A stretch of 64,000 bases of DNA, from contig NZ_JAUALB010000015.1 in assembly GCF_030345795.1 (NCBI RefSeq), positions 111,425 to 175,424 on the forward strand. The letters run 5' to 3'. The notes under the pieces were generated by a model, which worked only from the letters and a program-made list of their open reading frames with translations, was not told the origin of the DNA and searched no databases. A program made the translations under genes and the position numbers. Positions 36,322-46,715 of this stretch are shown in pieces. The DNA is from Micromonospora sp. WMMA1363. Lineage in GTDB: Bacteria; Actinomycetota; Actinomycetes; Mycobacteriales; Micromonosporaceae. Numbering within the stretch: position 1 is the stretch's first letter; each line of letters begins with the position of its first letter.

Positions 36322-37984
36322 CAATGCCACGTAGGCTAGGTTGATCTTGGGTGTGGCCTGCGGTTTTGTGTGGACTCGCGGGTGGTGCGGCGTGGCGGGG
36401 TGGCCGTGGTTCGGCGGGCTGTTTTGATCTCGGGTCATGTCGGTGGATGTGGTGGATCGTCCGGCGGTGCGGTCGGATCAGGTCACGCTCGGGGTGTTGA
36501 TCTCGCAGGTGTCGCGGGAGGAGGTCGACGCGGCGGTTGAGGTGTGCGGGGTGCGGGAGAAGCGGTCGGACGGGAAACTGCCGGCGCATGTGACCGCGTA
36601 TCTGACGTTGGGGCTGGCGTTGTTCCCCGACGATGACTACACCGAGGTCGCGAGCAAGGTCACCGGGTCGTTGGACCGGTTCGGGTGCTGGAGTGCGGGG
36701 TGGAGCGTGCCGACGTCCAGCGCCATCACTCAGGCGCGGAAACGGTTGGGTCGCCAGGTGTTCGCCGAGGTGTTCGAGCGCACGTGCGGGCCGGTCGCGG
36801 GTGAGGCGGGCCCGCACGTGCAGGTGGCCGCGCTGGGCACCGCGCGGGGGTCTTTCCTGCGCCGGTGGCGGCTGCTGGCGATCGACGGGTTCGAGGTCGA
36901 CCTGCCCGACAGCGACGAGAACGCGGCCGAGTTGGGGTACGCCGGGTCGGGGGAAAACCGTTCGGCGTTCCCGAAGGCCCGGGTAGTGGCCCTCGCAGAG
37001 TGCGGCACCCACGCCTTCGTCGCCGCCGAGATCGGCGGCTACGCCGTGGGAGAGAAGACCCTCGCGCAGCGCCTGTACCCGCGGCTGCGGTCCGACGAAC
37101 TGCTCACCGCTGACCGGGGGTTCTACTCCTGGCAGGCGTGGGATGCCGCCCAGGCCACCGGCGCGGCGTTGCTGTGGCGGACCCCGAACCAGCTCGACCT
37201 GCCCGTGGTCAAGGTCCTGTCCGACGGCACCTATCTCACCGTCCTGATCAAGCCGACTGTCCATGGCGGTCGACGGGAACGGCTCCTCGCAGCCGCCCGC
37301 GGCGAGGCTGATCTGACCGACATCAACACTGTTCCCGACGCGTTCGACGACCAGGGCCTGCCGGTCGTCCACCTCGCCAGAGTGGTCGAGTACGACGTAC
37401 CCGACCGCGTCGGTAACGGCACCGGCGAACTGATCGCCCTGATCACCACAATCATCGACCCCGCCGACGCCCGCGCCGACGAACTGGCCGCCGCGTACCA
37501 CGAACGCTGGGAGGAAGAAACCGCCAACGACCAGCTCAAAACCCACCTCCGTGGTCCCGGACGGGTGCTGCGGTCCCGCCTGCCGGACCTGGCCCATCAG
37601 GAGATCTGGGCCTACCTGATCGTCCACCACGCGATCAGCGCACTGACCGCGAAAGCGTCCGCCGCCGCTGACCTCGATCCAGATCGGATCTCCTTCACCA
37701 AGGCCCTGCGCCTGATCCGCCGCACCGCCACCGGGACGGCGGACATTCCCCCCTCAGGACTGGACTGACCGACTACCGACCCACCTTGCCCAGATCGCCG
37801 CTCTCCTGATCCCCACCCGACGCGAACGCACCTGCCCCCGCGCCGTCAAACGCGCCCGCCACAACAGCTACCGCGTCAAGAAACGCGACGAGCCAGCCAG
37901 CATCCGCCACCAGGGCTCAGCCACCGTCCACATCTACCGACTTCAACCCCACGCAGCATGATCAAACTAGGCTACGTGGCATTG
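36322..37984 (+). mobile_element. IS4-family element inside IS5 (1663 bp)
   Basis: Inverted repeats CAATGCCACGTAG plus CTAG at both ends, and a perfect 10-bp duplication GGTTCGAGGG at 36312-36321 and 37985-37994. It lies upstream of the IS5 transposase gene, which stays intact. Confidence 0.96.
36437..37961 (+). CDS. IS4-family transposase, C-terminal frameshift
   Basis: The 443-residue frame 36437-37768 holds the catalytic core: LLAIDGFEVDLPDSDENAAE (Asp), DELLTADRGFYSWQAWDAAQ (Asp) and YHERWEEETANDQLKTHLRG, the IS4 YREK signature with the Glu. After PPSGLD a stop occurs, but the typical basic IS4 tail (RERTCPRAVKRARHNSYRVK, TVHIYRLQP) continues in another frame to 37961. Either a sequence error or a small C-terminal truncation. 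Confidence 0.88.
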
Positions 37985-38058
37985 GGTTCGAGGGTGCCCG
38001 TGACCCGGGTTGACTGTCCGGAGTAGACGCAGCGGCTGGGATCCGATAGATCAGCTTT

Positions 38059-38883
38059 GTGTGGAAGTTGATCGAGGGTCAGCCGCTGCGCTGTGAAAGT
38101 ATGACAGGACTCCCGACGGACCGGCTCGCTGACCTGATCGGCCGGGTTCGCGAGATCGTGGGCGATGAGTGGGAGAAGCCGCCGGTCGGGCGTCCGCACG
38201 TGTTGCCGCTGGCCACGGCGGTGATCGCGGTGCTGTTCGGACTCCGGCACAACATGCCCGACGAGGTCCTCGGCGAGGTGTTCGGCTGTTCGCAGGCCAC
38301 GATCACCCGCTATCACCAGATCCTGCAGCCGATCCTGCGCTGGGTCACCCGTCCTGAGGTCGACCAGCGCCTGGAGCAGACCCGCCGTGACGGTGTGCTG
38401 GTTGACGGGTTCGTCGCCCCGGTCGGCGAACGCGAGTCCTACCACGGACTGTTCTCCGGCAAGAAACACCTGTCAGGGCAGAACGTGCAGGTCATCGCCA
38501 ACCTCGATGGCCGCGTCGCCGACGTCGGCGAACCCGTCAACGGCGCCCGCCACGACGCGGCGGCGTTCTTCATCTCCGGCATCGCCGAACGCTGGGCCAG
38601 CCACCTCACCGACGGACCAGGCATGATCGGCGACGGCGGCTACCAGGGCACCGGCCCGATCACCCCGCACAAGAAACCACCCGGTGGGGAACTGACCGCC
38701 CAGCAAAAGGCGTACAACTACAGCGTCAACCGGCTCCGCGCCGCCGTCGAACGCGCCATCAGTCATCTGAAGAACTGGAAGATCCTCAAGACCGGCTACC
38801 ACCGGATCATGACCGACTTCCCCGACGTGTTACGCACCGCCACCGCCCTGGAGATCTTCAGAACCGCCGCACCCGGGTTTTGA
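38059..38883 (+). CDS. IS5-family transposase, copy 2 (274 aa)
   Basis: Identical protein to that at 1912-2736. The IS4 insertion leaves the coding sequence and about 75 bp upstream intact, though any promoter closer to the original IS end is displaced. Confidence 0.92.
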   Translation: MWKLIEGQPLRCESMTGLPTDRLADLIGRVREIVGDEWEKPPVGRPHVLPLATAVIAVLFGLRHNMPDEVLGEVFGCSQATITRYHQILQPILRWVTRPEVDQRLEQTRRDGVLVDGFVAPVGERESYHGLFSGKKHLSGQNVQVIANLDGRVADVGEPVNGARHDAAAFFISGIAERWASHLTDGPGMIGDGGYQGTGPITPHKKPPGGELTAQQKAYNYSVNRLRAAVERAISHLKNWKILKTGYHRIMTDFPDVLRTATALEIFRTAAPGF

Positions 38884-38892
38884 ATGACCCTC

Positions 38893-38985
38893 CTGGTTGT
38901 TGTACCAGTCGACCCATTCGGAAGTGGCCAGTTCGACCTGGGCGAGGCTGCGCCACGGACCGCACGGTTCTGTGGGAGCCGGAGG
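38893..38985 (-). pseudogene. IS3 OrfB, short C-terminal fragment
   Basis: Leftward frame CGPWRSLAQVELATSEWVDW, YNN, a conserved piece near the end of IS3 OrfB proteins, cut by the IS5 end. Confidence 0.65.
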
Positions 38986-39026
38986 GTGAGACTCCCTGCG
39001 ACCACCCGACCCTGAGAGCCGGATTG

Positions 39027-39042
39027 TACTACTTTAGTAGCT
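39027..39042. promoter_or_regulatory. Palindromic operator-like site before the GH15 gene
   Basis: CTACT, two Ts, AGTAG (39029-39040) is a perfect dyad in an AT-rich stretch about 95 bp upstream of the GTG at 39134. Could be a repressor site; no matching regulator is in the window. Confidence 0.3.
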
Positions 39043-39133
39043 AAATGATTCTTCCCTCTATGTTGCGGTTGAGGTCCTATAGTCTAGGGGTAGAACCTGC
39101 GGTAGGTCCAACGGAAACAAAGAGGTTTGCCAA

Positions 39134-40960
39134 GTGGAAACCAAGTCGCCATCCTCGAATTCGCTACAGCAAAGCGAGAACACCGACGCGGGTTTTCGTA
39201 ATCGCCTAAACAGATTCAACATCACGTCGCCGCATCTGTTGGGCGCGTACGCCCTGATCGCTGATGGGTACCGAGGGGCATTGGTTGGACCGTATGGCGA
39301 TATTGGCTGGCTATGTGCGCCTGGATGGTCTGACCCCCCGCTTTTCGGAGATATCCTCGGACCTGGTCTAGGGCATTTCCTGCTTTTCCCGGAGACTCGT
39401 CACGTTCATGGAGGGTATTACAACGATGGCTCACTGATCTGGATCAACAGATGGGAGGTTGAGAACGCGATTATCGAGTCGCGGGACGCGCTGGCAGCCC
39501 CCGGAGATGAAGATCGTGTGGTGCTGCTTCGGCAGATCCGCACTCTGGATCGACCGGCTAAGTTCAGGGTGATTCTCAGCCCACGCGCCGACTTTGGGCG
39601 CGAATCGGTGGAGGATGTGACTCGCGACGGCGCGTTGTGGCTTGCTCGGACCGGCGCACTACATCTACGAGTCACTGGCGCAGAACAGCTACGTCCCGAC
39701 CGTGACGGGCTACTTGAGGGCGAGTTAAAACTATCGGCAAGAAGCTGGCACGACCTGGTGCTGGAGGTGTCCCCGCGTCCGTTTACTGATCCGCCGTGTC
39801 AACCAGGCGAATTATGGCGTGCCACCGAAGAGTACTGGCATCGTGTGGCACCCAGGTTCGCTGGTCCGGCTCAGCAGGATGCGACTTTGTCCTATGCGAT
39901 ACTGCGCGGGATGACCCGGCCAGGCGGGGGAATGGTCGCGGCGGCGACCACCTCACTACCCGAACAAGCCCTAGCCGGGCGCAACTACGATTACCGGTAT
40001 GCTTGGATCCGCGACCAGTCGATGGCCGGTCAAGCGGCAGCCCTTGTGGGTGCCCATGATCTGTTGGACGACGCGGTCAGCTTCATCACTACCCGGATCC
40101 TCGCCGACGGCGATCGGCTGGCTCCAGCCTATACCGCCAGTGGAAAACCCGTACCACCAGAGACGCGACTGGACTTCCTATCCGGGTACCCCGGCGCACA
40201 GCCGCAGACAGGCAACTGGGTACGGAGCCAGTTCCAGTTGGACGTGTTCGGTGAGGCTCTGCTGGTCCTTGCAGCCGCAGCGCGGCTGGACCGGATCGAC
40301 AAGATGGCGTGGCGAGCCGCAGAACAGGCGGCCGACAGTATCGAAAGGCGTTGGCGCGAGCCGGACAGCGGCATCTGGGAACTGTCAACGCGCCATTGGA
40401 CTTACCCCCGACTGATCTGCGTCGCCGGACTAAAATCGGTTGCCCGCGTTGCTTCTGGCGACCAGGCGGGCCGGTGGTCGGCGCTGGCGGATGTCATTTT
40501 AGCCGATGCTGCGACTCACGGACTGCACCCACGGGGATACTGGAAGCAGGCATATGACGATGAACGGGTTGATGCCGCTTTGCTCATGGCAGGCGTCCGT
40601 GGCGCACTGCCCGCCGGTGACCCGCGTACTACAAAAACCCTCAAGGCCGTGCTGGATGAGCTTGGATCGGAAGGATACGTATACCGCTTCCGATCCAACC
40701 GACGCCCCCTCGGCGACACCGAGAACGCCTTCCTACTTTGTGGCTTTGCCGCCGCGCTAGCATGCTGTAAGTCCGGCCGAATGGCAGATGCTAAAAGAAT
40801 TTTTGAGCGTAATCGGAGTACTTATGGATCACCCGGCCTCTACAGCGAGGAGTACGACGTACGGCAACGGCGGCTACGCGGCAACCTGCCGCAAGCGTTC
40901 GTGCATGCCCTGATGTTAGAGGCCGCGGCAACCCTAGGGCAGATAACTGTATGCGAGTGA
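39134..40960 (+). CDS. GH15-family glycosidase, glucoamylase/trehalase type (608 aa)
   Basis: Cytoplasmic (no signal peptide) GH15 protein: an N-terminal beta-sandwich domain (LLGAYALIADGYRGALVGPY, GDIGWLCAPGW) and a C-terminal (alpha/alpha)6 barrel. ALAGRNYDYRYAWIRDQSM is the first catalytic region; YSEEYDVRQRRLRGNLPQAF carries the Glu of the second. Actinobacterial relatives include trehalases and glucoamylase-like enzymes; substrate cannot be told by eye. GTG 39134 follows AGAGG. With kup it forms the only evident metabolic cargo, consistent with osmolyte handling, but they are not an operon. Confidence 0.88.
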   Translation: METKSPSSNSLQQSENTDAGFRNRLNRFNITSPHLLGAYALIADGYRGALVGPYGDIGWLCAPGWSDPPLFGDILGPGLGHFLLFPETRHVHGGYYNDGSLIWINRWEVENAIIESRDALAAPGDEDRVVLLRQIRTLDRPAKFRVILSPRADFGRESVEDVTRDGALWLARTGALHLRVTGAEQLRPDRDGLLEGELKLSARSWHDLVLEVSPRPFTDPPCQPGELWRATEEYWHRVAPRFAGPAQQDATLSYAILRGMTRPGGGMVAAATTSLPEQALAGRNYDYRYAWIRDQSMAGQAAALVGAHDLLDDAVSFITTRILADGDRLAPAYTASGKPVPPETRLDFLSGYPGAQPQTGNWVRSQFQLDVFGEALLVLAAAARLDRIDKMAWRAAEQAADSIERRWREPDSGIWELSTRHWTYPRLICVAGLKSVARVASGDQAGRWSALADVILADAATHGLHPRGYWKQAYDDERVDAALLMAGVRGALPAGDPRTTKTLKAVLDELGSEGYVYRFRSNRRPLGDTENAFLLCGFAAALACCKSGRMADAKRIFERNRSTYGSPGLYSEEYDVRQRRLRGNLPQAFVHALMLEAAATLGQITVCE

Positions 40961-41110
40961 CTAATCAGGCTTTTCCGGCGGTATCCTTAGACGCTTGGCG
41001 CGTCGAGTGCCCGCGGACCGTTCTCTGCGTCTGGTGGAGATGCCGCAGGTGCCACCCCCGCCCGGGGATCCACCGAACGCTCCGAGCGCGCGACCTGTAC
41101 GAGCTAGCCC

Positions 41111-41460
41111 GTGTCCGATGATGCTACAAGGCGGTGCCCGTTGACAAGGAGTTCGACGACCATCAACGCCAGTGGCCCGCCAGACCTGAAGGCCTACCTC
41201 GACGGTGCCGATCAGATCGTAGACGCGCTGCCGTGGAAGCTCGGCCACACCGAGGCACAGCACAAGCGGGCCCGAGGCCGCGCGTCCGCTCTTGCTCATC
41301 AGATCGCCGCGCTGCTCGCAAGTGGATGGACGATAGACGAGTTGCGAAACGCCTTAGCTGATGCATCCAACGGCTGCCGGGCACCGAACGCCGCCGCACA
41401 GGAGAAGTTGTGGCGGACGACCCTCAAACGGGCCAACCGCGCCCGCAAGAGCGCGTCAGA
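41111..41460 (+). CDS. Hypothetical protein truncated by IS1380
   Basis: The frame encodes PDLKAYLDGADQIVDALPWK, ARGRASALAHQIAALLASGW, TIDELRNALADASNGCRAPN, AAAQEKLWRTTLKRANRAR, a helical charged protein whose 3' end is removed at 41461. ASGWTIDELRNAL resembles helix-turn-helix or replication-protein tails, but no family is assigned. 40961-41110 has no gene. Confidence 0.4.
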
Positions 41461-43146
41461 CCCGGATCCGCGGATAGGGATATGCCACCGCGTGGCATAG
41501 ATGAACGGATGCCTTGCCAGCAGGGACGATTGGGGTTGTCGAGACACCAATCCGCCGCTGTGGGAAGGACACCCGTTCGGTGAAGAAGATACCTGGTTTG
41601 GCAGGTCGTGTCCGTGTTGGCGCACCGGACGCGTCGCTGACGCCGGTCTCGGGTGTGGTGGCGGTGGCCGAGTTGGTCGGCCGGCTGGGCGTGACCGCCG
41701 CGCTGGACGACGCCGTGGGCCGAATCAAGCAGCGGGATCGAGGATTGTCCGGCGGAGAGTTCCTGGTCGCGGTGGCGCAGGCGCAGATGTGCGGCGCGCA
41801 GTTTTGGGTGGGTCTGGATCGCCGCCGCGCCGATACGGCGGGTGAGGCGTTGTCCGCGGTGCCCACGCCGGCGGCGAGCACCGCGGTGGAGTTGGCGTCT
41901 CGGTTCGGTCCGGCGCAGGTGGCTGGTATCGAGGAAGGCATCGGGGAGATCGCCTGCCGGGTTGTCGGTTTGCTGCCGGCCGCCCGGCGGGCGGTGCTGC
42001 GCACCGGTGGGGCCACCATCGACCTGGACGGCACCGACGTCGAGGTGTACGGGGCCAAGAAGGAAGGGATCGCCTACAGCTACAAGGGCGCCCGGGCGGG
42101 CGCCCGCACGTGGCCACGTGGGCGGAGGCCGGGGTGGTGACCGCCGCGGACCTCCTCGCCGGTGATGAAGACCCCCGCCCGGGAGCGGGCTCGCTGATCG
42201 AACGCAGCGTGGCCACCCTCAACGCGGCCGGGGTCACCGCCCGGCCGAAGGTCCGCGGCGATGTGGGCTACTTCGCCAAGGACATCGCGCAGGCCGCGGT
42301 GGAGGCCGGCTGCGACTTTTCCCTCGGAGTGACCCGCAACCCCGCGGTCTGGCGAGCCGCGGCCGCGATCCCCGACGATGCATGGCGCAAAGCCGAACGG
42401 ATGAAAGGCGCCCAGGTCGCCGTGTGCGACTACGCACCGGCCGGCTGGCCACCCGCCACCATGACCGTGGTGCGGCGGGTCAAGGTCCACGCTACCGATA
42501 TCTCGGCCGACCCACGCGCCCGCCGCCGGCGCACCATCCCCAAAGCTCAACTCACGCTCGCCCTGGACGGCCTGGTCGGGCACGTGTACGCGTACTCGTT
42601 CATCGCCACCAACCTGGATGTGTCCACCCCGGCGAAGACGGTCGCGGTGGAGGCCTGGCACCGGATGCGCACCGACATCGAAGATCGCATCCGGGATGCC
42701 AAGCACGGCGCCGCGCTGCGGCACCTGCCCTCCGGCAGCCGGGCGGCCAACACGGTGTGGATGTGGGGGGCGCTGCTGGCCGTCAACCTGTCCGCCTGGC
42801 TGCAGGAACTGGCCGGCCTCGACGACGGCGACGGACGAGGCCGCAACCACCTCGGCACCCTGCGCCACCGGCTGATCACCGTGCCCGCCCGGCTGGTCCG
42901 CCACGCCCGGCAGGTCACCCTACGGCTACCCCCGAGGCAACAGTTACTGGCTCAGGTCCTGGCCCGGCTCCGCCGGCTACCCATCTGGACCTGACCACTC
43001 GGCCCATCGGCCATGTCCCAGCCCACGGAGACCAGCGAACCCGGCGCCACCCGGGAAACCGGCATGCCCACCCACCGAAACACCACACCACCCATCGCCT
43101 ATCACCGATGCGTAGCGATCACGCCTCCGCTATCCGTGGATCCGGG
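41461..43146 (+). mobile_element. IS1380-family element, copy 1 (1686 bp)
   Basis: Ends CCCGGATCCGCGGATAG / complement of CCCGGATCCACGGATAG. Flanks TCAGA and TCTGA differ by one base and belong to different genes, so this copy may be at a recombination junction. A hairpin ATGCCAC/GTGGCAT at 41482-41498 lies near the left end. Confidence 0.92.
41580..42994 (+). pseudogene. IS1380 transposase, copy 1, frameshifted
   Basis: GTG 41580 start (KKIPGLAGRVRVGAPDASLT). ATIDLDGTDVEVYGAKKEGI and VRGDVGYFAKDIAQAAVEAG hold catalytic Asp regions, WHRMRTDIEDRIRDAKHGAA the Glu. At about 42098 GGGCGGGCGCC replaces GGGCCGGGCGCC of copy 2, so the frame breaks after YSYKGARAG and continues as PHVATWAEAGVVTAADLLAG in another frame to 42994. 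Restoring one C gives about 471 residues. Confidence 0.9.
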
Positions 43147-43396
43147 TCTGATGCCGCAGCACGTCGATGTCGCAGATCGCCTCGCCGCCGTCGGCGATCA
43201 ACACGGCCAGGTCGACCAGGACCCGGCCCCGATCATGGACCGGGAAGGCGCCGGTCCGCGCGAGCGCGGCGGACAGTGCGCCGGTCAGCCCGGCCTGATC
43301 CGCGAGCATCCGCAGCAACGCAGTGCCGACGTGCGACACCACCTGTGTTCCGTCCGTGGTGACCCGCAGATCCTTTGACCACGGCGTAGACTGCAC
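43147..43396 (-). pseudogene. IS1380-type transposase, N-terminal fragment (second isoform)
   Basis: GTG 43396: QSTPWSKDLRVTTDGTQVVS, HVGTALLRMLADQAGLTGAL, DRGRVLVDLAVLIADGGEAI, CDIDVLRHQ, cut by IS1380 copy 1. The IS1380 leader region (about 43397-43480) follows, with AAGCACTTC/GAAAGTGCCT arms. Confidence 0.75.
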
Positions 43397-43534
43397 GCCG
43401 GAAGTGCTTCCTTGGCATAGATCCTTGTAGATGTCGCAATCACAAATTCCCCCTGCCAGAGAGGCACTTTCCTCTATTTACCCGCCGGTCAGACCCACCA
43501 GCTGATGATCACCGTGAATCACCCAGGCTAGACC

Positions 43535-43610
43535 ATCACAGGCCCCGACAGACGACCGCCTGCGAGAGACCCCCTACCCGCGCAGGATAACCGTCTGTCG
43601 GGGCTGTGAT
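43535..43610. ncRNA. Structured hairpin element H2 (76 nt)
   Basis: ATCACAGGCCCCGACAGACG pairs with CGTCTGTCGGGGCTGTGAT leaving one bulged G; an inner CCTGCG/CGCAGG stem closes a loop with AGACCCCCTACC. Same outer pairs as H1, different interior. The following 43611-43838 is the non-coding segment related to 26592-26826. Confidence 0.5.
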
Positions 43611-45029
43611 GGGTTAGGGCCAGCCGGGGTCGACGAGACCGGCCCTGCGAACCCTCTTAACCAGACTCCACCGACACGATTAGCAGTGCCGACTGTTCTG
43701 TCCGGGCCGGTGGGACTAGGTCTAGTCTAGTTAGTCAAACTGCAGCACGCCAGACGTGCAAGCAATTTGATTAAATAATATGACTGTATTACTGAGCCAT
43801 TTTCGTGCGCCCAGAAGAGTGGAGGTTGACCATGTAGGTGGTAGATTCTTCGTTCGTAAGCTCGTCGTCGCTTGCCGGTGGGAGTCCGGTCCGGGTAGCT
43901 GCCAGGACCAGGTCCGCCACCTGCTGGCCGGCCACGCTGACCTGCGGGAAGGCCGCGCTGCGTACCTCGGCGTGCTGGGCCCAGGCCACCTCGCGGGCCT
44001 GAGCCCATGCCGCCCGCAACCGGGCCAGCAGGGTCCCGTCCAGGTGCGACACCAGCCGCCACGCCGTCGGATCGGAGGCGACTGGCCCGAACAGGCCGGC
44101 CTGATCCCACAGCACCGCGAGGTCAGCGATCGCTTCGCCGCCGCCGGCCAGCGTCACCGCCAGATCAACGGCGATCCGGCCCGGGTCGTGGCCGCCCTGC
44201 CGTTGCCGCAGACCGGTGAGGGCCTGACTGAATGCACTGGTCAACCCGGTCACGTCGGCCAAATCGACGAGCAGCCGCGCACCAGCGTGCCCGACCACCC
44301 CTCGCCCAGGGCTATTGCATTGTCGTGTTGCTGCTGGTCACGGTCGGTTTTCCGGTAGTCACGGCGTCGATGAGCTCGTGTGGGCGGTGACTGGCCCGGC
44401 GAGTTGCTTCGGCGATGTTGGTGGCGCCGTCGGTGTGGTGGTATCCGATTGCGGTGTTACGGAGGGTGGCGAACACGGCAGGACCGTTGTGGGTCCTGGC
44501 CTGGTGGGCGTCTTCACGTAGCGTGACGTCTCGGACGTGATGTAGGCGGTTCTCGATATGCCATTCAGAGCGCGCCCAGGTGCCGAGGTCGGCGGGTTGG
44601 GCCTGGTCGGCGGGCAGCGAGATAGTCAGGTACTCCGTTTCGCGAGTGGTCTTGCCCTTGATCGTGCGGGTCCGGGTGATCCGGACGGCCTGTTCGGCGT
44701 TGGGAAAGCCCAGCCCGCCGGGGGTCTTGACGGTGAGTGCCTTGACGGTGCGGGTCTCTTTGCGGCCGTGACCGGTCTCGCGGGTCTGTGCCCCGACCGG
44801 GACCTGCGCCCAGGGCAGGGCCTTGAGCTGGGCGAACAGCTTGGGTTGGTTGGCCTTGATCGGGACCATCAGATGAGCGTCGGCGGAGGCGAGCAGATCG
44901 GCGTGCCCGGTCTGGGCGTGCAGCGCGTCGGCGACGACCAGGACGTCCTTCAGGGATCCCAGCACGGCCGCAACCAGGCGTAGTAGTGGGGTGAACGCCG
45001 GGATTTCGTTCGACTTCGCCGTGATCTGA

Positions 45030-46715
45030 CCCGGATCCGCGGATAGGGATATGCCACCGCGTGGCATAGATGAACGGATGCCTTGCCAGCAGGGACGATT
45101 GGGGTTGTCGAGACACCAATCCGCCGCTGTGGGAAGGACACCCGTTCGGTGAAGAAGATACCTGGTTTGGCAGGTCGTGTCCGTGTTGGCGCACCGGACG
45201 CGTCGCTGACGCCGGTCTCGGGTGTGGTGGCGGTGGCCGAGTTGGTCGGCCGGCTGGGCGTGACCGCCGCGCTGGACGACGCCGTGGGCCGAATCAAGCA
45301 GCGGGATCGAGGATTGTCCGGCGGAGAGTTCCTGGTCGCGGTGGCGCAGGCGCAGATGTGCGGCGCGCAGTTTTGGGTGGGTCTGGATCGCCGCCGCGCC
45401 GATACGGCGGGTGAGGCGTTGTCCGCGGTGCCCACGCCGGCGGCGAGCACCGCGGTGGAGTTGGCGTCTCGGTTCGGTCCGGCGCAGGTGGCTGGTATCG
45501 AGGAAGGCATCGGGGAGATCGCCTGCCGGGTTGTCGGTTTGCTGCCGGCCGCCCGGCGGGCGGTGCTGCGCACCGGTGGGGCCACCATCGACCTGGACGG
45601 CACCGACGTCGAGGTGTACGGGGCCAAGAAGGAAGGGATCGCCTACAGCTACAAGGGCGCCCGGGCCGGGCGCCCGCACGTGGCCACGTGGGCGGAGGCC
45701 GGGGTGGTGACCGCCGCGGACCTCCTCGCCGGTGATGAAGACCCCCGCCCGGGAGCGGGCTCGCTGATCGAACGCAGCGTGGCCACCCTCAACGCGGCCG
45801 GGGTCACCGCCCGGCCGAAGGTCCGCGGCGATGTGGGCTACTTCGCCAAGGACATCGCGCAGGCCGCGGTGGAGGCCGGCTGCGACTTTTCCCTCGGAGT
45901 GACCCGCAACCCCGCGGTCTGGCGAGCCGCGGCCGCGATCCCCGACGATGCATGGCGCAAAGCCGAACGGATGAAAGGCGCCCAGGTCGCCGTGTGCGAC
46001 TACGCACCGGCCGGCTGGCCACCCGCCACCATGACCGTGGTGCGGCGGGTCAAGGTCCACGCTACCGATATCTCGGCCGACCCACGCGCCCGCCGCCGGC
46101 GCACCATCCCCAAAGCTCAACTCACGCTCGCCCTGGACGGCCTGGTCGGGCACGTGTACGCGTACTCGTTCATCGCCACCAACCTGGATGTGTCCACCCC
46201 GGCGAAGACGGTCGCGGTGGAGGCCTGGCACCGGATGCGCACCGACATCGAAGATCGCATCCGGGATGCCAAGCACGGCGCCGCGCTGCGGCACCTGCCC
46301 TCCGGCAGCCGGGCGGCCAACACGGTGTGGATGTGGGGGCGCTGCTGGCCGTCAACCTGTCCGCCTGGCTGCAGGAACTGGCCGGCCTCGACGACGGCGA
46401 CGGACGAGGCCGCAACCACCTCGGCACCCTGCGCCACCGGCTGATCACCGTGCCCGCCCGGCTGGTCCGCCACGCCCGGCAGGTCACCCTACGGCTACCC
46501 CCGAGGCAACAGTTACTGGCTCAGGTCCTGGCCCGGCTCCGCCGGCTACCCATCTGGACCTGACCACTCGGCCCATCGGCCATGTCCCAGCCCACGGAGA
46601 CCAGCGAACCCGGCGCCACCCGGGAAACCGGCATGCCCACCCACCGAAACACCACACCACCCATCGCCTATCACCGATGCGTAGCGATCACGCCTCCGCT
46701 ATCCGTGGATCCGGG
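45030..46715 (+). mobile_element. IS1380-family element, copy 2 (1686 bp)
   Basis: Same ends and length as copy 1; duplication TCTGA at 45025-45029 and 46716-46720, confirmed against the uninterrupted site in ISAs1-A near 30783. Confidence 0.95.
45149..46563 (+). pseudogene. IS1380 transposase, copy 2, frameshifted
   Basis: Correct at the position broken in copy 1 (reads ARAGRPHVATWAEAG), but near 46338 a G5 run replaces the G6 of copy 1, so the frame breaks after ANTVWMWG; the tail LLAVNLSAWLQELAGLDDGD continues in another frame to 46563. Each copy thus lacks a different single base. Confidence 0.9.

Larger units (their letters stand above)
36263..38892 (+). mobile_element. IS5-family element, copy 2, interrupted by IS4
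   Basis: Same ends as copy 1, in opposite orientation. CTG at 36260-36262 and 38893-38895 is a likely 3-bp duplication. The total of 2630 bp minus the IS4 and its duplication (1673 bp) leaves 957 bp. The right flank is an IS3 remnant. Confidence 0.95.

Noticed and set aside
39060..39090. Promoter TTGCGG / TATAGT before the GH15 gene
   Set aside because: Spacing between the hexamers is only about 9 bp, too short for a standard promoter.
41461..43146. Composite transposon formed by the two IS1380 copies (41461 and 45030)
   Set aside because: The DNA between them is only IS debris and the outer flanks do not form a shared duplication.
44312..46294. Single 660-residue protein spanning the IS1380/ISAs1 border
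   Set aside because: A chance chimeric frame: antisense IS1380 joined to the genuine ISAs1 C-terminal half.
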